Shown here: positions 50,437 to 59,626 of the stretch, piece after piece | How positions within the stretch are numbered: the stretch's first letter is position 1 | Layout of the letters: each line of letters opens with the position of its first letter | NCBI GenBank assembly: GCA_026982695.1 | Contig: JALSGS010000053.1 | Coordinates: 124,001 to 188,000 of the forward strand | DNA length: 64,000 bases | DNA from: Saprospiraceae bacterium | GTDB lineage: Bacteria; Bacteroidota; Bacteroidia; Chitinophagales; Saprospiraceae | Direction: 5' to 3' | Made by a program: the position numbers and the translations under genes | The notes under the pieces: generated by a model | Seen by the model: the letters and a program-made list of their open reading frames with translations, nothing else | Told to the model about the DNA's origin: nothing | Databases searched by the model: none

Positions 50437-53019
50437 TTACCTCGCCACTTGAATTTTCTTCGAGATCGTTCCGGCTGTCGTGATGGCGCGCACCACATAC
50501 ATGCCTGGCGGGTAATCCCTTACACTCATCTGCCAATGCTTGGCCCATATTTGTCCTGAATCGTATAGCATTTGCCCCGCAAGTGTAAAGAGTTGCACGC
50601 GATTGAATTCATTGCTCCAACCATTGATGTGCAAATCAAGCACGTCGCGTGCAGGGTTGGGATAGGCTTTAAGCAAAGAGGCATCAGTCACGGGAACATC
50701 CTCCTTAGTGGTTGCACCCCAACGAAGCGTTACTTGCGTTTGCGCACCAGGCAGTGCGCCCATATATCCACTGCCCAACATGAATGTGCCACCTTGCAAC
50801 TGGATAGGCAACTGCACCTGCCCTTGACCAATCTTAAATCCAGGTAGGTCATCTACTACGATAAATCGTATGGTGCCAATAATGCCATATCCATGTACTG
50901 CCTTGCCGCTGGTACGCGTAATTGCTGCGTCAAGCCGCCCAGAAGTAGGTTGATGTGTCATGTAGAGCAGTGGCGAGTCATAGCCCAGCCAGCTCTGTGT
51001 AGCCTGTTCGAAATCGATTTGTACCTCTTCAAATATCGAAGGCTCATAGGCAATGCTAAAGCTAATGCCATAGCCATCCTGTACGGGATACTCGGGCGTG
51101 CCCAGCCAAATTTGTGCTTCTAGTACATCTCCTGGGCTAATCACCGTATCGAGTGGCACGATATAGGGCTGCAGGCCTTCAATTGCAGGTAAAGGCTCTA
51201 CATACGGCAAGTGCACCTGACCGTAGAAAGCAGCAATGGCAGCTGTATCACTAGCACTTACCACGCCATCGCCATCTGTATCGACATTTTTGGCATCAAA
51301 GCCCATAAGGCCCAATTGTAAGCCCCAGTCTTCACCAAACTGGCCGTACCATTCATTCAAATTGGGGTTAGCACGAGCTTCTCCCACCTCGCCCATACAC
51401 AGACCAATGGGCAACAAATCAGCCAGATCGACTTTTCCGTCCCAGTTCACATCGCCAGGCCATACACAGTGTTTGGCCACGCAATACTGGTCGGCAGGCA
51501 CTGCAATATCTTTCACCTCAATCTGCACTTGGATGGAAGGACAGTTATTGCTATTAGCCCCTATGCAATAGGAAAAGTCAAAGCTATCGGATCCCGAAAA
51601 TCCCGAGTCGGGGGTATATACCAAAAGGTTGAAGCCTTCTACGATCTGGCCACCAATAGTAAGTGTATGCCAGCCCGGGTAGTAAGCTACTGTACCGTGC
51701 TGAGGTTGGGTGAGGATGCTGAGCGAATAGTTAAATACTGGGATATTGTAGCCCACTACCAGGGGTTTGTCTTTGGTAGTAGTCAGCGGAAATACACTAT
51801 CTGCTGGCTCAAAACTACTTACCACCACGTAGACTATCGCTTCTTCCGGTGCACCACTAAAGCCAGCCGGATAAGCCAAATAGGTAAACTTATCTACCCC
51901 TTCAAAACCAGCATCAGGCTCATAGGCAAACACACCACTACCCAAATAAGTCACAGTACCGTGTGCGGCATCCTGACCCAAGACAAATTCTAACGTAGTA
52001 CCACCTACATCGTTATGATACACGGCCACCTCGACGGAAGTATCGGGCGTGGTAAAAGCTACATCATTGAAGGCAAAGGTCTGTACATCAGGTGCATCGA
52101 ACACCTGTATAATAGCTGTACGCGTGAATACATCCTGACCTACTGTCTTGGTATAAATAAATTCATCCCAGCCAGTAAAACCAGCATCGGGCTGATACCA
52201 CAACCGACCAGCCTGCATCTGCAAGGTGCCATGTGCAGGTGCCTGGCTCAACTGATAGCCCGATACATCCATGAGCACTACTTGCGCCTGGTTTTTGATC
52301 GTAAATAACTGAATAGTATCGCTCACAGGTGGGGTGTCAGCTATTACCTGGATAGTAGCGACAGCTACATCGCAGGTACCTACATCGTCGCAAATGGTAT
52401 AGTGGAAAGAGGCCAAGCCTGAAAAAGAAGCACCTGGAGTAAAAGTGGCCAAGGTACTGTCAGCATTTAGGCTCACTTGGCCATTATTTGACAACGCAAT
52501 TGAAGAGATTTTCAGCACATTACCACCTACGGTAAAATCGTTGGCCAAAACATCTACTGTAACACTGGTACCTTGAGTAGTAGTGGCAAAATCGTTTTGG
52601 GCAGTGACCACACTCGGCACAACTTCAAAAGCTACAAAGAGGTCTGCCGGGTCGGCGCTACCATAGGGATTGAGCACCCAATAGTCAATGCCTACTGTAT
52701 CTAAACCCAAAAAGCCTGGATCAGGTGTATAGTACAGTTCATTATTGCCTGGCACCCCCAAGTTGGGGTTGTTACCACCTAAGAGTTGTGCCGAACCATA
52801 TTGGGGTTGTTGACTAATTTGAGGAAGGTACACAATGCTACCCGAATAGAAGCTGTAAGTGGCCGTAGTACCACTCACCACTTGTATACGGTCAAAAGTG
52901 ATGGCATTTTGTGCAGTTGTTTGGGGTAACACGCCCCACACGCAGCCCCAGCTCAACACGAGCACCCAGACCGCTTTTAAAGGCGTAGAGGATATATTCA
53001 TGGTTCGTGGATTTTTCAT
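50437..53019 (-). CDS. Secreted multidomain protein: cadherin-like repeats, dockerin-like and cohesin-like parts, T9SS type A domain
   Basis: 860 residues. The N-terminal signal is at about 15-37. The region to about 530 has five similar modules with the motif Y-x-P-D-x-G-F-x-G-x-D-x-F (YTPDPGFLGLDTVGIDY, FTPGASFSGLASFHYTI, YQPDAGFTGWDEFIY, YEPDAGFEGVDKFTY, YTPDSGFSGSDSFDFSY), like cadherin-type Ig domains. GDVNWDGKVDLADLLPIG and VDTDGDGVVSASD are the two Ca-binding loops of a type I dockerin-like unit. A cohesin-like beta domain (about 650-775) follows. The end (about 785-860), LKAYPNPARDVLDLHI to the C terminus, is a T9SS type A sorting domain. Start at 53019 or at the internal ATG six codons later. 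Confidence 0.88.
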   Translation of the reverse strand: MKNPRTMNISSTPLKAVWVLVLSWGCVWGVLPQTTAQNAITFDRIQVVSGTTATYSFYSGSIVYLPQISQQPQYGSAQLLGGNNPNLGVPGNNELYYTPDPGFLGLDTVGIDYWVLNPYGSADPADLFVAFEVVPSVVTAQNDFATTTQGTSVTVDVLANDFTVGGNVLKISSIALSNNGQVSLNADSTLATFTPGASFSGLASFHYTICDDVGTCDVAVATIQVIADTPPVSDTIQLFTIKNQAQVVLMDVSGYQLSQAPAHGTLQMQAGRLWYQPDAGFTGWDEFIYTKTVGQDVFTRTAIIQVFDAPDVQTFAFNDVAFTTPDTSVEVAVYHNDVGGTTLEFVLGQDAAHGTVTYLGSGVFAYEPDAGFEGVDKFTYLAYPAGFSGAPEEAIVYVVVSSFEPADSVFPLTTTKDKPLVVGYNIPVFNYSLSILTQPQHGTVAYYPGWHTLTIGGQIVEGFNLLVYTPDSGFSGSDSFDFSYCIGANSNNCPSIQVQIEVKDIAVPADQYCVAKHCVWPGDVNWDGKVDLADLLPIGLCMGEVGEARANPNLNEWYGQFGEDWGLQLGLMGFDAKNVDTDGDGVVSASDTAAIAAFYGQVHLPYVEPLPAIEGLQPYIVPLDTVISPGDVLEAQIWLGTPEYPVQDGYGISFSIAYEPSIFEEVQIDFEQATQSWLGYDSPLLYMTHQPTSGRLDAAITRTSGKAVHGYGIIGTIRFIVVDDLPGFKIGQGQVQLPIQLQGGTFMLGSGYMGALPGAQTQVTLRWGATTKEDVPVTDASLLKAYPNPARDVLDLHINGWSNEFNRVQLFTLAGQMLYDSGQIWAKHWQMSVRDYPPGMYVVRAITTAGTISKKIQVAR

Positions 53020-53307
53020 TGCCTGGAACAGATGCTGTACACAAAATGATTCAGCTGTACCGGTCCAGATTGGCTTTCAATATACAATATTCTCAAAACA
53101 TTTCGCGTGCGTGCCAGTACAGCTATCAGTAAATGTGAATGTTAAATCCAATTCACTTGCACAAAAGTAAAATTCGCACAGTTCTGGTACAAAGATACTT
53201 AAAGTTTTATCATATGCATTTTTTCTTTTTTTTGTGAAAAAAATTAATACTTACTTTTACTTTACGAAAACAAAGCTCAAAAGTTCCTCTTTCTTAGCAA
53301 ACAGCAT
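53020..53307. other. Divergent promoter region of the T9SS gene and the helical-protein gene
   Basis: No gene is seen. It holds TATCTTTG on the minus strand at 53197-53190, and an AT-rich stretch before 53308. No sure promoter for the plus strand. Confidence 0.5.
53190..53197 (-). promoter_or_regulatory. Putative promoter of the large T9SS gene
   Basis: TATCTTTG on the minus strand, perfect TAnnTTTG, giving a leader of about 165-170 nt. Confidence 0.55.
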
Positions 53308-54744
53308 ATGAGAAGCAGCAAATTGTATTCCATACTTGAAACTTTTAACAAATATGAACAAAATCGATTGAGAAAATTTTTGCACTCCCCCTATTTCAAC
53401 AAGAATGAGCGCATCCATGTGCTGTTCGAGTTGCTCACTCAAGATGTCAACAAACCACAAGAAAAGCGCCCCAAGGAATTGGACAAATACCAGCTTTGGG
53501 CGGCACTCCATCCCGCCAAAACCTACGACGATGTACGTTTCCGCAAATACTGCTCCGATTTACTCAAGTTGGTAGAAGCCTACTTAGCTCAAGAAATGTT
53601 CGAGTCCAACCCACTATACAAAGCGACACTGCTCATTGAAGCTGTAGGTCACCGTAAGATTGAGAAGTTGTACAACTCAGTAATGCGCACAGCCAATCGC
53701 TATGCAGAAAACTATCCGTACAAATCAGCGCTGTACTACTATCATCAGTACCAGAAGGAAAAAAACTTTTACGACTTAAACGAAGCTGAGTTGAAGCGTG
53801 CTGAAAAGAGCAACATGGAAGAGATTGCCAACAATCTCGACCGCTTTTTTTTAGCCGAAAAGCTGCGCATTTATTGTGCCGTACTTAACCAGCAAAAGCT
53901 CGTATCCGTAGAATACAACCTGCTCTTCATTGAAGAGATCATTCGGCACATCGAACAGCATTTGGAAGACAAATATGCAGAAGTACCACCTATTGCAGTG
54001 TATTACCAAATATACTTAGCCACCCAATATCCTCAAGAGGAACGGCACTATAGAAAGCTCAAAAAGTTATTGGCCAAGCACATAGATGCTTTTCCCAAAA
54101 AGGAAGCACTGACCATATACTACTCAGCTATCAACTATTGCATACAAAAAGTCATTCATGGCCATGCCGAGTTTCAAAAAGAGCTATTTGACCTGTATCG
54201 CACCATGCTCGAAAAAGACATCTTGTTGGCCAATGGCGAGCTTTCTCCTTGGGATTTCAAAAATATCGTATTGGTCGGTTTGCGCATGAAGGCATATGAC
54301 TGGACGGAGCAGTTTATCCGAAACTATCAGAATGACCTGCCGGAGCAGTTTCGGCGCAACGCTGTAACCTACAACCTGGCCACCCTTTATTTCCGCAAAA
54401 AGGAATACCCCAAGGTAGTGGAGCTATTGCGCGAAGTAGAATACGAGGAATTCAGCTACAACCTCAACTCAAAAGTACTGCTAATGGCTACCTATTACGA
54501 AATGGAAGAGTTTGACCCATTGCACTTCCTTATGGAAAGCTTTCGCACTTACCTGATGCGGCACAAAGAAATTCCGCCGGACCGCAGAAAGATCTTCAGC
54601 AACTTCATTCGCTATACCCGAAAACTTACGCGCCTCATTCCTGGCGATGTAAAGGCTATAGAAAAGGTGCAAAAGGAGCTGGAAGCCGACAAAGAAGTAG
54701 TCAATAAAGATTGGTTACTCGAAAAACTGGAAGAACTCAAATAG
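53308..54744 (+). CDS. Helical repeat-like cytoplasmic protein, function unknown
   Basis: 478 residues with almost only alpha-helical character, many Tyr and Lys/Glu pairs. It starts MRSSKLYSILETFNKYEQNR and has SPYFNKNERI near residue 28. Pairs of helices such as VTYNLATLYFRKKEYPKVVELL and KVLLMATYYEMEEFDPLHFLME suggest TPR-like solenoid folding from about 330 on. No signal peptide or TM helix. I recall similar large helical proteins in several Saprospiria-type genomes, often in many copies, but the function is unknown. A bidirectional terminator follows. Confidence 0.8.
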   Translation: MRSSKLYSILETFNKYEQNRLRKFLHSPYFNKNERIHVLFELLTQDVNKPQEKRPKELDKYQLWAALHPAKTYDDVRFRKYCSDLLKLVEAYLAQEMFESNPLYKATLLIEAVGHRKIEKLYNSVMRTANRYAENYPYKSALYYYHQYQKEKNFYDLNEAELKRAEKSNMEEIANNLDRFFLAEKLRIYCAVLNQQKLVSVEYNLLFIEEIIRHIEQHLEDKYAEVPPIAVYYQIYLATQYPQEERHYRKLKKLLAKHIDAFPKKEALTIYYSAINYCIQKVIHGHAEFQKELFDLYRTMLEKDILLANGELSPWDFKNIVLVGLRMKAYDWTEQFIRNYQNDLPEQFRRNAVTYNLATLYFRKKEYPKVVELLREVEYEEFSYNLNSKVLLMATYYEMEEFDPLHFLMESFRTYLMRHKEIPPDRRKIFSNFIRYTRKLTRLIPGDVKAIEKVQKELEADKEVVNKDWLLEKLEELK

Positions 54745-54782
54745 TGCCATCAATACAAATACAGATAGCTGAAGTAAAGTAT

Positions 54783-54819
54783 GCGGCCCGAAGAGGAGGT
54801 CATTCCTACTTCGGGCCGC
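54783..54819. terminator. Terminator between the helical-protein gene and the TonB receptor
   Basis: GCGGCCCGAAG and CTTCGGGCCGC form a perfect 11-bp GC-rich stem with a 15-nt loop, between convergent genes. Confidence 0.85.
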
Positions 54820-54869
54820 TCAACTTTTCACCACAAAGTACGATTACAATCAGCTATTTGCTACATGCA

Positions 54870-57608
54870 TTAGAAGTTGACTTTGATACCAGCACTCCAG
54901 GTGCGACCAAAGCCAAACACACCTCGGTTGTCGTAGAACTCGTTGCGATCGGGGGTGTTGGGATCGTCTTGGATATTGGTCACCAATTCCGATACGTACT
55001 GCTCATCCAACACGTTGTACATATTGAACTTCACGCGTACGGGCAGTTCACCCATCTTAAAGCGATAGGAGATACCTGCATCGACTAATGAGTAGGCAGG
55101 CAGTTGCACTATTTGGCCACCTGGCTGGAGGAACTGGCTATCAGTCACATCATAGCGTGCGTACAAGTTGTCGGCTATGTAATAGTCCGCCCAGAAGCGC
55201 AGGCCTTTCACGGGTTTGAGTACAAAGCCCAAACTTGCAGTGGTTTGCGCAGCATCACCTACTTTGAGGCCATCGGCATAGATGGTAAGGGTACCTTCGG
55301 GCTTGTTCTGGTCGAGGTTGTATCCCTGAGCTTCGAAGTTAGAGCTGTACACCCAGTTGCCTACAGATAACATACCATTGATTTCGATCATGCTTGAAGG
55401 CTTAGCCGTGAACTCCAACTCGATACCCGAATGCGTTTGCGATACGTTTTCAAAGTTGTAGAACACTTCTTCGCCCAAGTCGTTGTCAACTGTAATATCA
55501 AACTGACGGTTGCCCCAAACGGTGTAGTAGTAGTTGAGGTCTACATCTATTGCTGCACTGCGATAGCCGTACCCTATTTCAAATGCCGAAACCGTCTGGT
55601 TTTTGACGTCCTCGTTGATGTCGTTACGGTAGTTGATAAAGACGTTGTCAAAAATGGGTTGACGTGAGAAGTAGCCACCATTGACAAATACATTGTGATG
55701 CTCGTTAATGTTGTAGTTGGCACCTGCCTTCACAGTGCCGCCAAGGAAGTTTTGCCAATCTGTAGCTTGATTTGGATCGTTGTCTGCGTAATTAAAGTAG
55801 TCTATACGCTTAAAGCCTTGATTAGACCCCGTCAGTGCAATGAAAGCAGAGAACTGATCGGTAGTGTATTCCAACTGTGTAAACAGACCCATCCAGGTGA
55901 CCAAGCCATCGTTGTAGTAATTGATCACATTGGTGCGATCGCGATAATCGGTGTTGTAGAATGAGCCGAACTTTGCAGGAGCTTCAATTGTGATGTAGCG
56001 CCCTCCAGGTGCATTGACATCAGCAGTAGACAGGTAAGCATCGTTGCCCAGCAAGTTTTCCACACGGCGGAAGTGCTCCCCTTTATACCAGCGACCATCT
56101 ATACCAGCAATCAAGTTCAGGTTGCTGTTAAACTTGTGCGTCAGGGTCGAGTATATTCCGTACCAACGATGGTAGTTCATTGAAGCACGGCGGATGAAAC
56201 CTTCACCCGATCGCGTCGTGATGTACTTACCTGCAAAGGGACCATCGGCTTCGGGTGCTTTTTGCCCCCACACATCCGTATTTACTGCCTGGCCTTGGTT
56301 CCAAGCTACAATGTCGTCAAATAATACATGGCCATTTTCATCGCGTAGGCGGCTATCCGAATCATAAATGCGGCCATTGGGGCTGTTGATACGGCCGCGG
56401 GGGCCCGTACCGCCACCTATACCCCACGAAGCATACAAAGAAGTTTTAACGTCAGTTTTGGGCGAGATGGTCCAATAGTGGTTGACAAAAGCGATGGGCT
56501 TGTTGTAGAAGTTGCGGCGCCAGTTAAATTCTTCACCGTTGAGGGTGCCCCACAACCAATTGTACTTGATACCACGATTCGTACCGGGTTCACCCGTATT
56601 GTCAGGATCGACAAAGGTGCGCAGCGTCACACCGTCGAAACGGCCAGGGATAAAGCGCTGGTGGTGCCATTGGGGTGCCCCTAATGCAGTAATGGCTAGC
56701 GTGTGCTTGTCATTAAATTGCTTGGTCAGCGACAGAAAATAAGAATACGCACGGAACATCGTGCCTTCTACGTAGCCATCGCCACGCGTATGAGTCAATT
56801 GTCCTGTAAAGGCAAAGCCCTTGTCGCTCAAGCCGGTATTATACACCAAGGCATACTTCTGGTAACCATCGTTGCCGATATTGACTGCTACCGAACCGCC
56901 CTTCTTCATGCTGGCGGCATTGGTTACGATATTAATCGAACCACCCACAGAGGGCACGACTAGCTTGGAAGCACCTAGCCCGCGCTGATAGTCGATGCGG
57001 CTGGTCACATCAGCCAAACCTGCCCAGTTCGACCAGTACACCCAGCCGTTCTCCATGTCGTTGACAGGTACACCATTGATCATTACGGCGGTGTTGCGCT
57101 GGTCAAAGCCGCGCACGTTGATGCGGCTATCGCCAAAGCCGCCACCTTGTTTGGTTACATAGACGGAAGGCGACTTGCGCAGTACTTCTGGAAATTCTTG
57201 GTTGCCTACCACTTCAGCAATGTAATCGCCTTTGAGCGAGGTCACAGCCACAGGTGTACGACGATCGATAGCTACAGAGGCAATCACCTCTACCTCTGAG
57301 AGCCCTACAGCTCCAAAGCCTACTTCGATTGTACCCAGGTCGGTGTCACCCTTCACGTTAAGCGGCACTTCAGTAGTTTCGTAGCCAGTGTAGCTGATCA
57401 CCAGTGTGTACGCTCCATTGTCGAGACGCAACTCGAACATACCGTCCAGGTCGGTCACTGTGCCCTGATCGGTGCCTTTGACCACCACCGAAGCGCCAAT
57501 AAGTGACTCGCCCGTTTCGGCATCTACCACTTTACCCTTGACCATGTTTTGCGCATAGCCAGCAAGGGCAAATACAGCCAACAGGAGTGTTGCCACAAAC
57601 TTGTTCAT
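54870..57608 (-). CDS. TonB-dependent outer-membrane receptor with N-terminal carboxypeptidase-regulatory-like domain
   Basis: 912 residues from ATG 57608. The signal peptide MNKFVATLLLAVFALAGYAQ is followed by a CarboxypepD_reg-like domain (about 22-105, VKGKVVDAETGESLIGASVV). The plug is at about 125-245 and includes PSVYVTKQGGGFGDSRINVRG and GVPVNDMENGWVYWSNW. The beta-barrel fills the rest, ending FGRTWSAGIKVNF with the terminal Phe expected for BAM insertion. It is not SusC-like in length or in SusD partnership, since no susD is adjacent. Ligand unknown; Fe-chelate, vitamin or peptide are possible. Energised by ExbB/ExbD such as the operon at 31-33 kb. Confidence 0.93.
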   Translation of the reverse strand: MNKFVATLLLAVFALAGYAQNMVKGKVVDAETGESLIGASVVVKGTDQGTVTDLDGMFELRLDNGAYTLVISYTGYETTEVPLNVKGDTDLGTIEVGFGAVGLSEVEVIASVAIDRRTPVAVTSLKGDYIAEVVGNQEFPEVLRKSPSVYVTKQGGGFGDSRINVRGFDQRNTAVMINGVPVNDMENGWVYWSNWAGLADVTSRIDYQRGLGASKLVVPSVGGSINIVTNAASMKKGGSVAVNIGNDGYQKYALVYNTGLSDKGFAFTGQLTHTRGDGYVEGTMFRAYSYFLSLTKQFNDKHTLAITALGAPQWHHQRFIPGRFDGVTLRTFVDPDNTGEPGTNRGIKYNWLWGTLNGEEFNWRRNFYNKPIAFVNHYWTISPKTDVKTSLYASWGIGGGTGPRGRINSPNGRIYDSDSRLRDENGHVLFDDIVAWNQGQAVNTDVWGQKAPEADGPFAGKYITTRSGEGFIRRASMNYHRWYGIYSTLTHKFNSNLNLIAGIDGRWYKGEHFRRVENLLGNDAYLSTADVNAPGGRYITIEAPAKFGSFYNTDYRDRTNVINYYNDGLVTWMGLFTQLEYTTDQFSAFIALTGSNQGFKRIDYFNYADNDPNQATDWQNFLGGTVKAGANYNINEHHNVFVNGGYFSRQPIFDNVFINYRNDINEDVKNQTVSAFEIGYGYRSAAIDVDLNYYYTVWGNRQFDITVDNDLGEEVFYNFENVSQTHSGIELEFTAKPSSMIEINGMLSVGNWVYSSNFEAQGYNLDQNKPEGTLTIYADGLKVGDAAQTTASLGFVLKPVKGLRFWADYYIADNLYARYDVTDSQFLQPGGQIVQLPAYSLVDAGISYRFKMGELPVRVKFNMYNVLDEQYVSELVTNIQDDPNTPDRNEFYDNRGVFGFGRTWSAGIKVNF

Positions 57609-57866
57609 AACTAATGATTTGGTTAGAAAATTGGCAATAATAGCTTTGAATTGATACAAAAAGCCACCGCTCCCACCTGACAAGTGGAAGCAAGTATACG
57701 TATACCCAAAAGTGCAAGGTGGGGAAAAGGCCTCCAGTGAAAAGGCACTGGAAAGGCACTCAACCATTGAAGAGCTTACGGTGCTGTCGCACTTTAGTTT
57801 CATTCACGCAAAGTTGTGCACCGAAGTGCAGGCCTCTATCTATGACTTAGGCTCTCTGAGGCTATG

Positions 57867-57874
57867 CAAAGATA
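57867..57874 (-). promoter_or_regulatory. Putative promoter of the TonB receptor
   Basis: TATCTTTG on the minus strand, exact TAnnTTTG. It would give a 5' leader of about 250 nt, long and hairpin-rich. Confidence 0.55.
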
Positions 57875-58280
57875 AGGCGGCAGAGGCAAATCCACCCGTT
57901 TTACAAGCAGCAAAGTTAGCTTTCTCATCACTTGGCGCAAGCAATCATGGTCACTTGAGCACATTAAGTTTTCGTAAACAAAGCCCGTAACTGATCAATT
58001 GTGTGCCACACCTTTGCAAGTAGCATCACACACGCGTAAAGAGCTAAGAAAAAGCATATTACACAAAAAACGATAGAGATTTGGCAGGTCGAATCTAATC
58101 ATATTGAGCGACAAAGTGAAATGCCCACAGCTCAGACATTCCTCGTAGTGTGATTAGAAAGGAGTACGCAAAATGGAGTTTCATTAAGGTGGAAAAAATT
58201 AGTACTTCTTTTTAAAGAAATTTTTGGAAAAGTAATTGACAAGAAAAAAATAAACCAAAATATTTTCAGAAACAAATGAT

Positions 58281-58310
58281 TTGGTTCAGAATAATTATTC
58301 ATTATATTTG
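58281..58310 (+). promoter_or_regulatory. Strong consensus promoter of the 241-residue gene
   Basis: TTG (58281-58283), 19-nt spacer, TATATTTG (58303-58310), a textbook Bacteroidota promoter ending 27 nt before the ATG. GCCGAAAGGC follows immediately in the leader. Confidence 0.8.
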
Positions 58311-58337
58311 CCGAAAGGCCAATAATTTCCATTATTT

Positions 58338-59063
58338 ATGAAGAAGCAATCGATCAATAGAAAGCACAACTTTGCCGATCCAGAGCTTCACTTGCGCGCG
58401 ATGAAAGCTATTCAGATGGCGCATCGCGACTTGGATGCCTTCAAGCAATACGGCTACGATTTGGAACGGCTCAAGCGCTTTAAAGCCTTGGCAGATAAAT
58501 TTCGGGATTTACCCGACGATGACGAGTTGTTGGGTGACCAGATGTTGATGACTGAAAAAAAGTATCAAGCGGCTAATCGTTTGCGCGCCGCCATTCGCAG
58601 CCTCATGACACGCGTGGCGATCAAATACAGCAATCGATCGGGGCGTTATCGCAAGTTTGGCACGGCCAAATTGGGCGACATGACTGATGCACACTTGCTC
58701 TTCTGCGCCCGCCGGGTAGTACGCGTAGCGCGTCAACAAATGGATTTTTTGGCAGACGTAGGCGTAAACGAATCGCTCTTGGCACGCATCACAGAGGCAG
58801 CCAAAGACTTCGAGCAGGCAGTCAATCTACAACAGGACCGCATCGCCGATCGAGATATTGCCGTGGAGCGCCGTATCGAGATGGGCAACAAACTCTATGA
58901 CGAACTAGTAGTAGTATGCGACATTGGAAAAGACATTTGGAAGGATCTGGACCGCGACAAATACGAGCAGTATTGCCTTTACGAAAGCAATAACGAGTAT
59001 AAAAAAGCACTTAAAGCGCGCAAGATGCAAAGCCGGCAAGATGTACATACTTCAGAAGACTGA
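58338..59063 (+). CDS. Helical cytoplasmic protein of unknown function
   Basis: 241 residues. A basic start (MKKQSINRKHNFADPELHLR) leads into long amphipathic helices with many Asp/Lys/Arg, for example AMKAIQMAHRDLDAFKQYGY, RLKRFKALADKFRDLPDDDE, RVVRVARQQMDFLADVGVNE and SLLARITEAAKDFEQAVN. The end is charged (ALKARKMQSRQDVHTSED). No signal peptide, membrane helix or catalytic motif is seen. I do not recognise a family. A very strong promoter suggests high expression. Confidence 0.82.
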   Translation: MKKQSINRKHNFADPELHLRAMKAIQMAHRDLDAFKQYGYDLERLKRFKALADKFRDLPDDDELLGDQMLMTEKKYQAANRLRAAIRSLMTRVAIKYSNRSGRYRKFGTAKLGDMTDAHLLFCARRVVRVARQQMDFLADVGVNESLLARITEAAKDFEQAVNLQQDRIADRDIAVERRIEMGNKLYDELVVVCDIGKDIWKDLDRDKYEQYCLYESNNEYKKALKARKMQSRQDVHTSED

Positions 59064-59068
59064 GCACA

Positions 59069-59599
59069 TTATTTGCTAGCAGGCACAAAACGCAGTGAGA
59101 CAGAATTGATACAATAGCGCAACCCTGTAGGTGGTGGCCCATCGGGGAAGACGTGCCCTAAATGCCCATCGCAACGCGCACACAACACTTCTGTACGCAC
59201 CATGCCATAAGAAGTATCGACCTGTTCGGCTACGCACCACTCATTAATGGGCTGAAAGAAGCTGGGCCACCCAGTACCAGAATCGTATTTGGTATCGCTT
59301 TGGAATAAGGGTAAGCCACAAGCACGGCATAAGTAAGTGCCTTTTTGCTTCCAATTCCAGTATTCACCTGTGAAGGCTCGTTCGGTGCCCTTTTCGCGCA
59401 GCACGTAGTATTCGAAATCAGTGAGTATTTGGCGCCATTCTGAGTCAGACTTTTGGATGCGCCACATGGTATCGCCCTCGGAAATGTGTATCCACGGCAT
59501 TTGCTTTTGCGAGGCAGCAGGTTGTGGCTGCGTGACTTGACAGGCTCCCAAAAAAGGCAGACACATCCAACAGATCCACAACTTCTTAGCGTATTGCAT
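59069..59599 (-). CDS. msrB: Peptide-methionine (R)-S-oxide reductase (MsrB), lipoprotein
   Basis: 176 residues. The signal peptide ends in LPFLGAC with lipobox Cys20, so the enzyme works outside the cytoplasm. MsrB signatures: [11 protein letters not shown] and [17 protein letters not shown] supply two CxxC zinc motifs; [13 protein letters not shown] contacts the substrate; the catalytic Cys163 is in [13 protein letters not shown]. It repairs oxidised methionine in surface proteins. Codes for a stand-alone MsrB without MsrA fusion. It converges on the 241-residue gene with 5 bp between them. Confidence 0.95.
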   Translation of the reverse strand: MQYAKKLWICWMCLPFLGACQVTQPQPAASQKQMPWIHISEGDTMWRIQKSDSEWRQILTDFEYYVLREKGTERAFTGEYWNWKQKGTYLCRACGLPLFQSDTKYDSGTGWPSFFQPINEWCVAEQVDTSYGMVRTEVLCARCDGHLGHVFPDGPPPTGLRYCINSVSLRFVPASK

Positions 59600-59626
59600 G
59601 ACTCAATGAAGTTAAATTCGAGGCAC

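Larger units (their letters stand above)
57609..58337. other. Long non-coding region between the TonB receptor and the 241-residue gene
   Basis: The longest gene-free stretch (729 bp). The receptor's leader (about 57608-57860, minus strand) contains a TGCAC-TTCG-GTGCA hairpin, CCAGTG/CACTGG and GTATACGTATAC. Farther right an inverted repeat CTAATCA (58095-58101) / TGATTAG (58151-58157) encloses about 50 nt. The last 60 bp hold a strong promoter for 58338. Confidence 0.6.

Noticed and set aside
50437-53019. Cellulosome scaffold
   Set aside because: There are no glycoside hydrolase genes around; dockerin-like and cohesin-like parts are in one T9SS protein.
54870-57608. SusC/SusD polysaccharide utilisation locus
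   Set aside because: No SusD-like gene, sulfatase or glycoside hydrolase lies beside the receptor.
57600-57880. Cobalamin riboswitch in the TonB receptor leader
   Set aside because: No recognisable B12-box sequence or expected core; a hairpin-rich leader is all that is seen.
57712-57990. 92-codon plus-strand ORF in the TonB receptor leader
   Set aside because: No promoter or protein-like pattern, and it overlaps the receptor's minus-strand -7 box.
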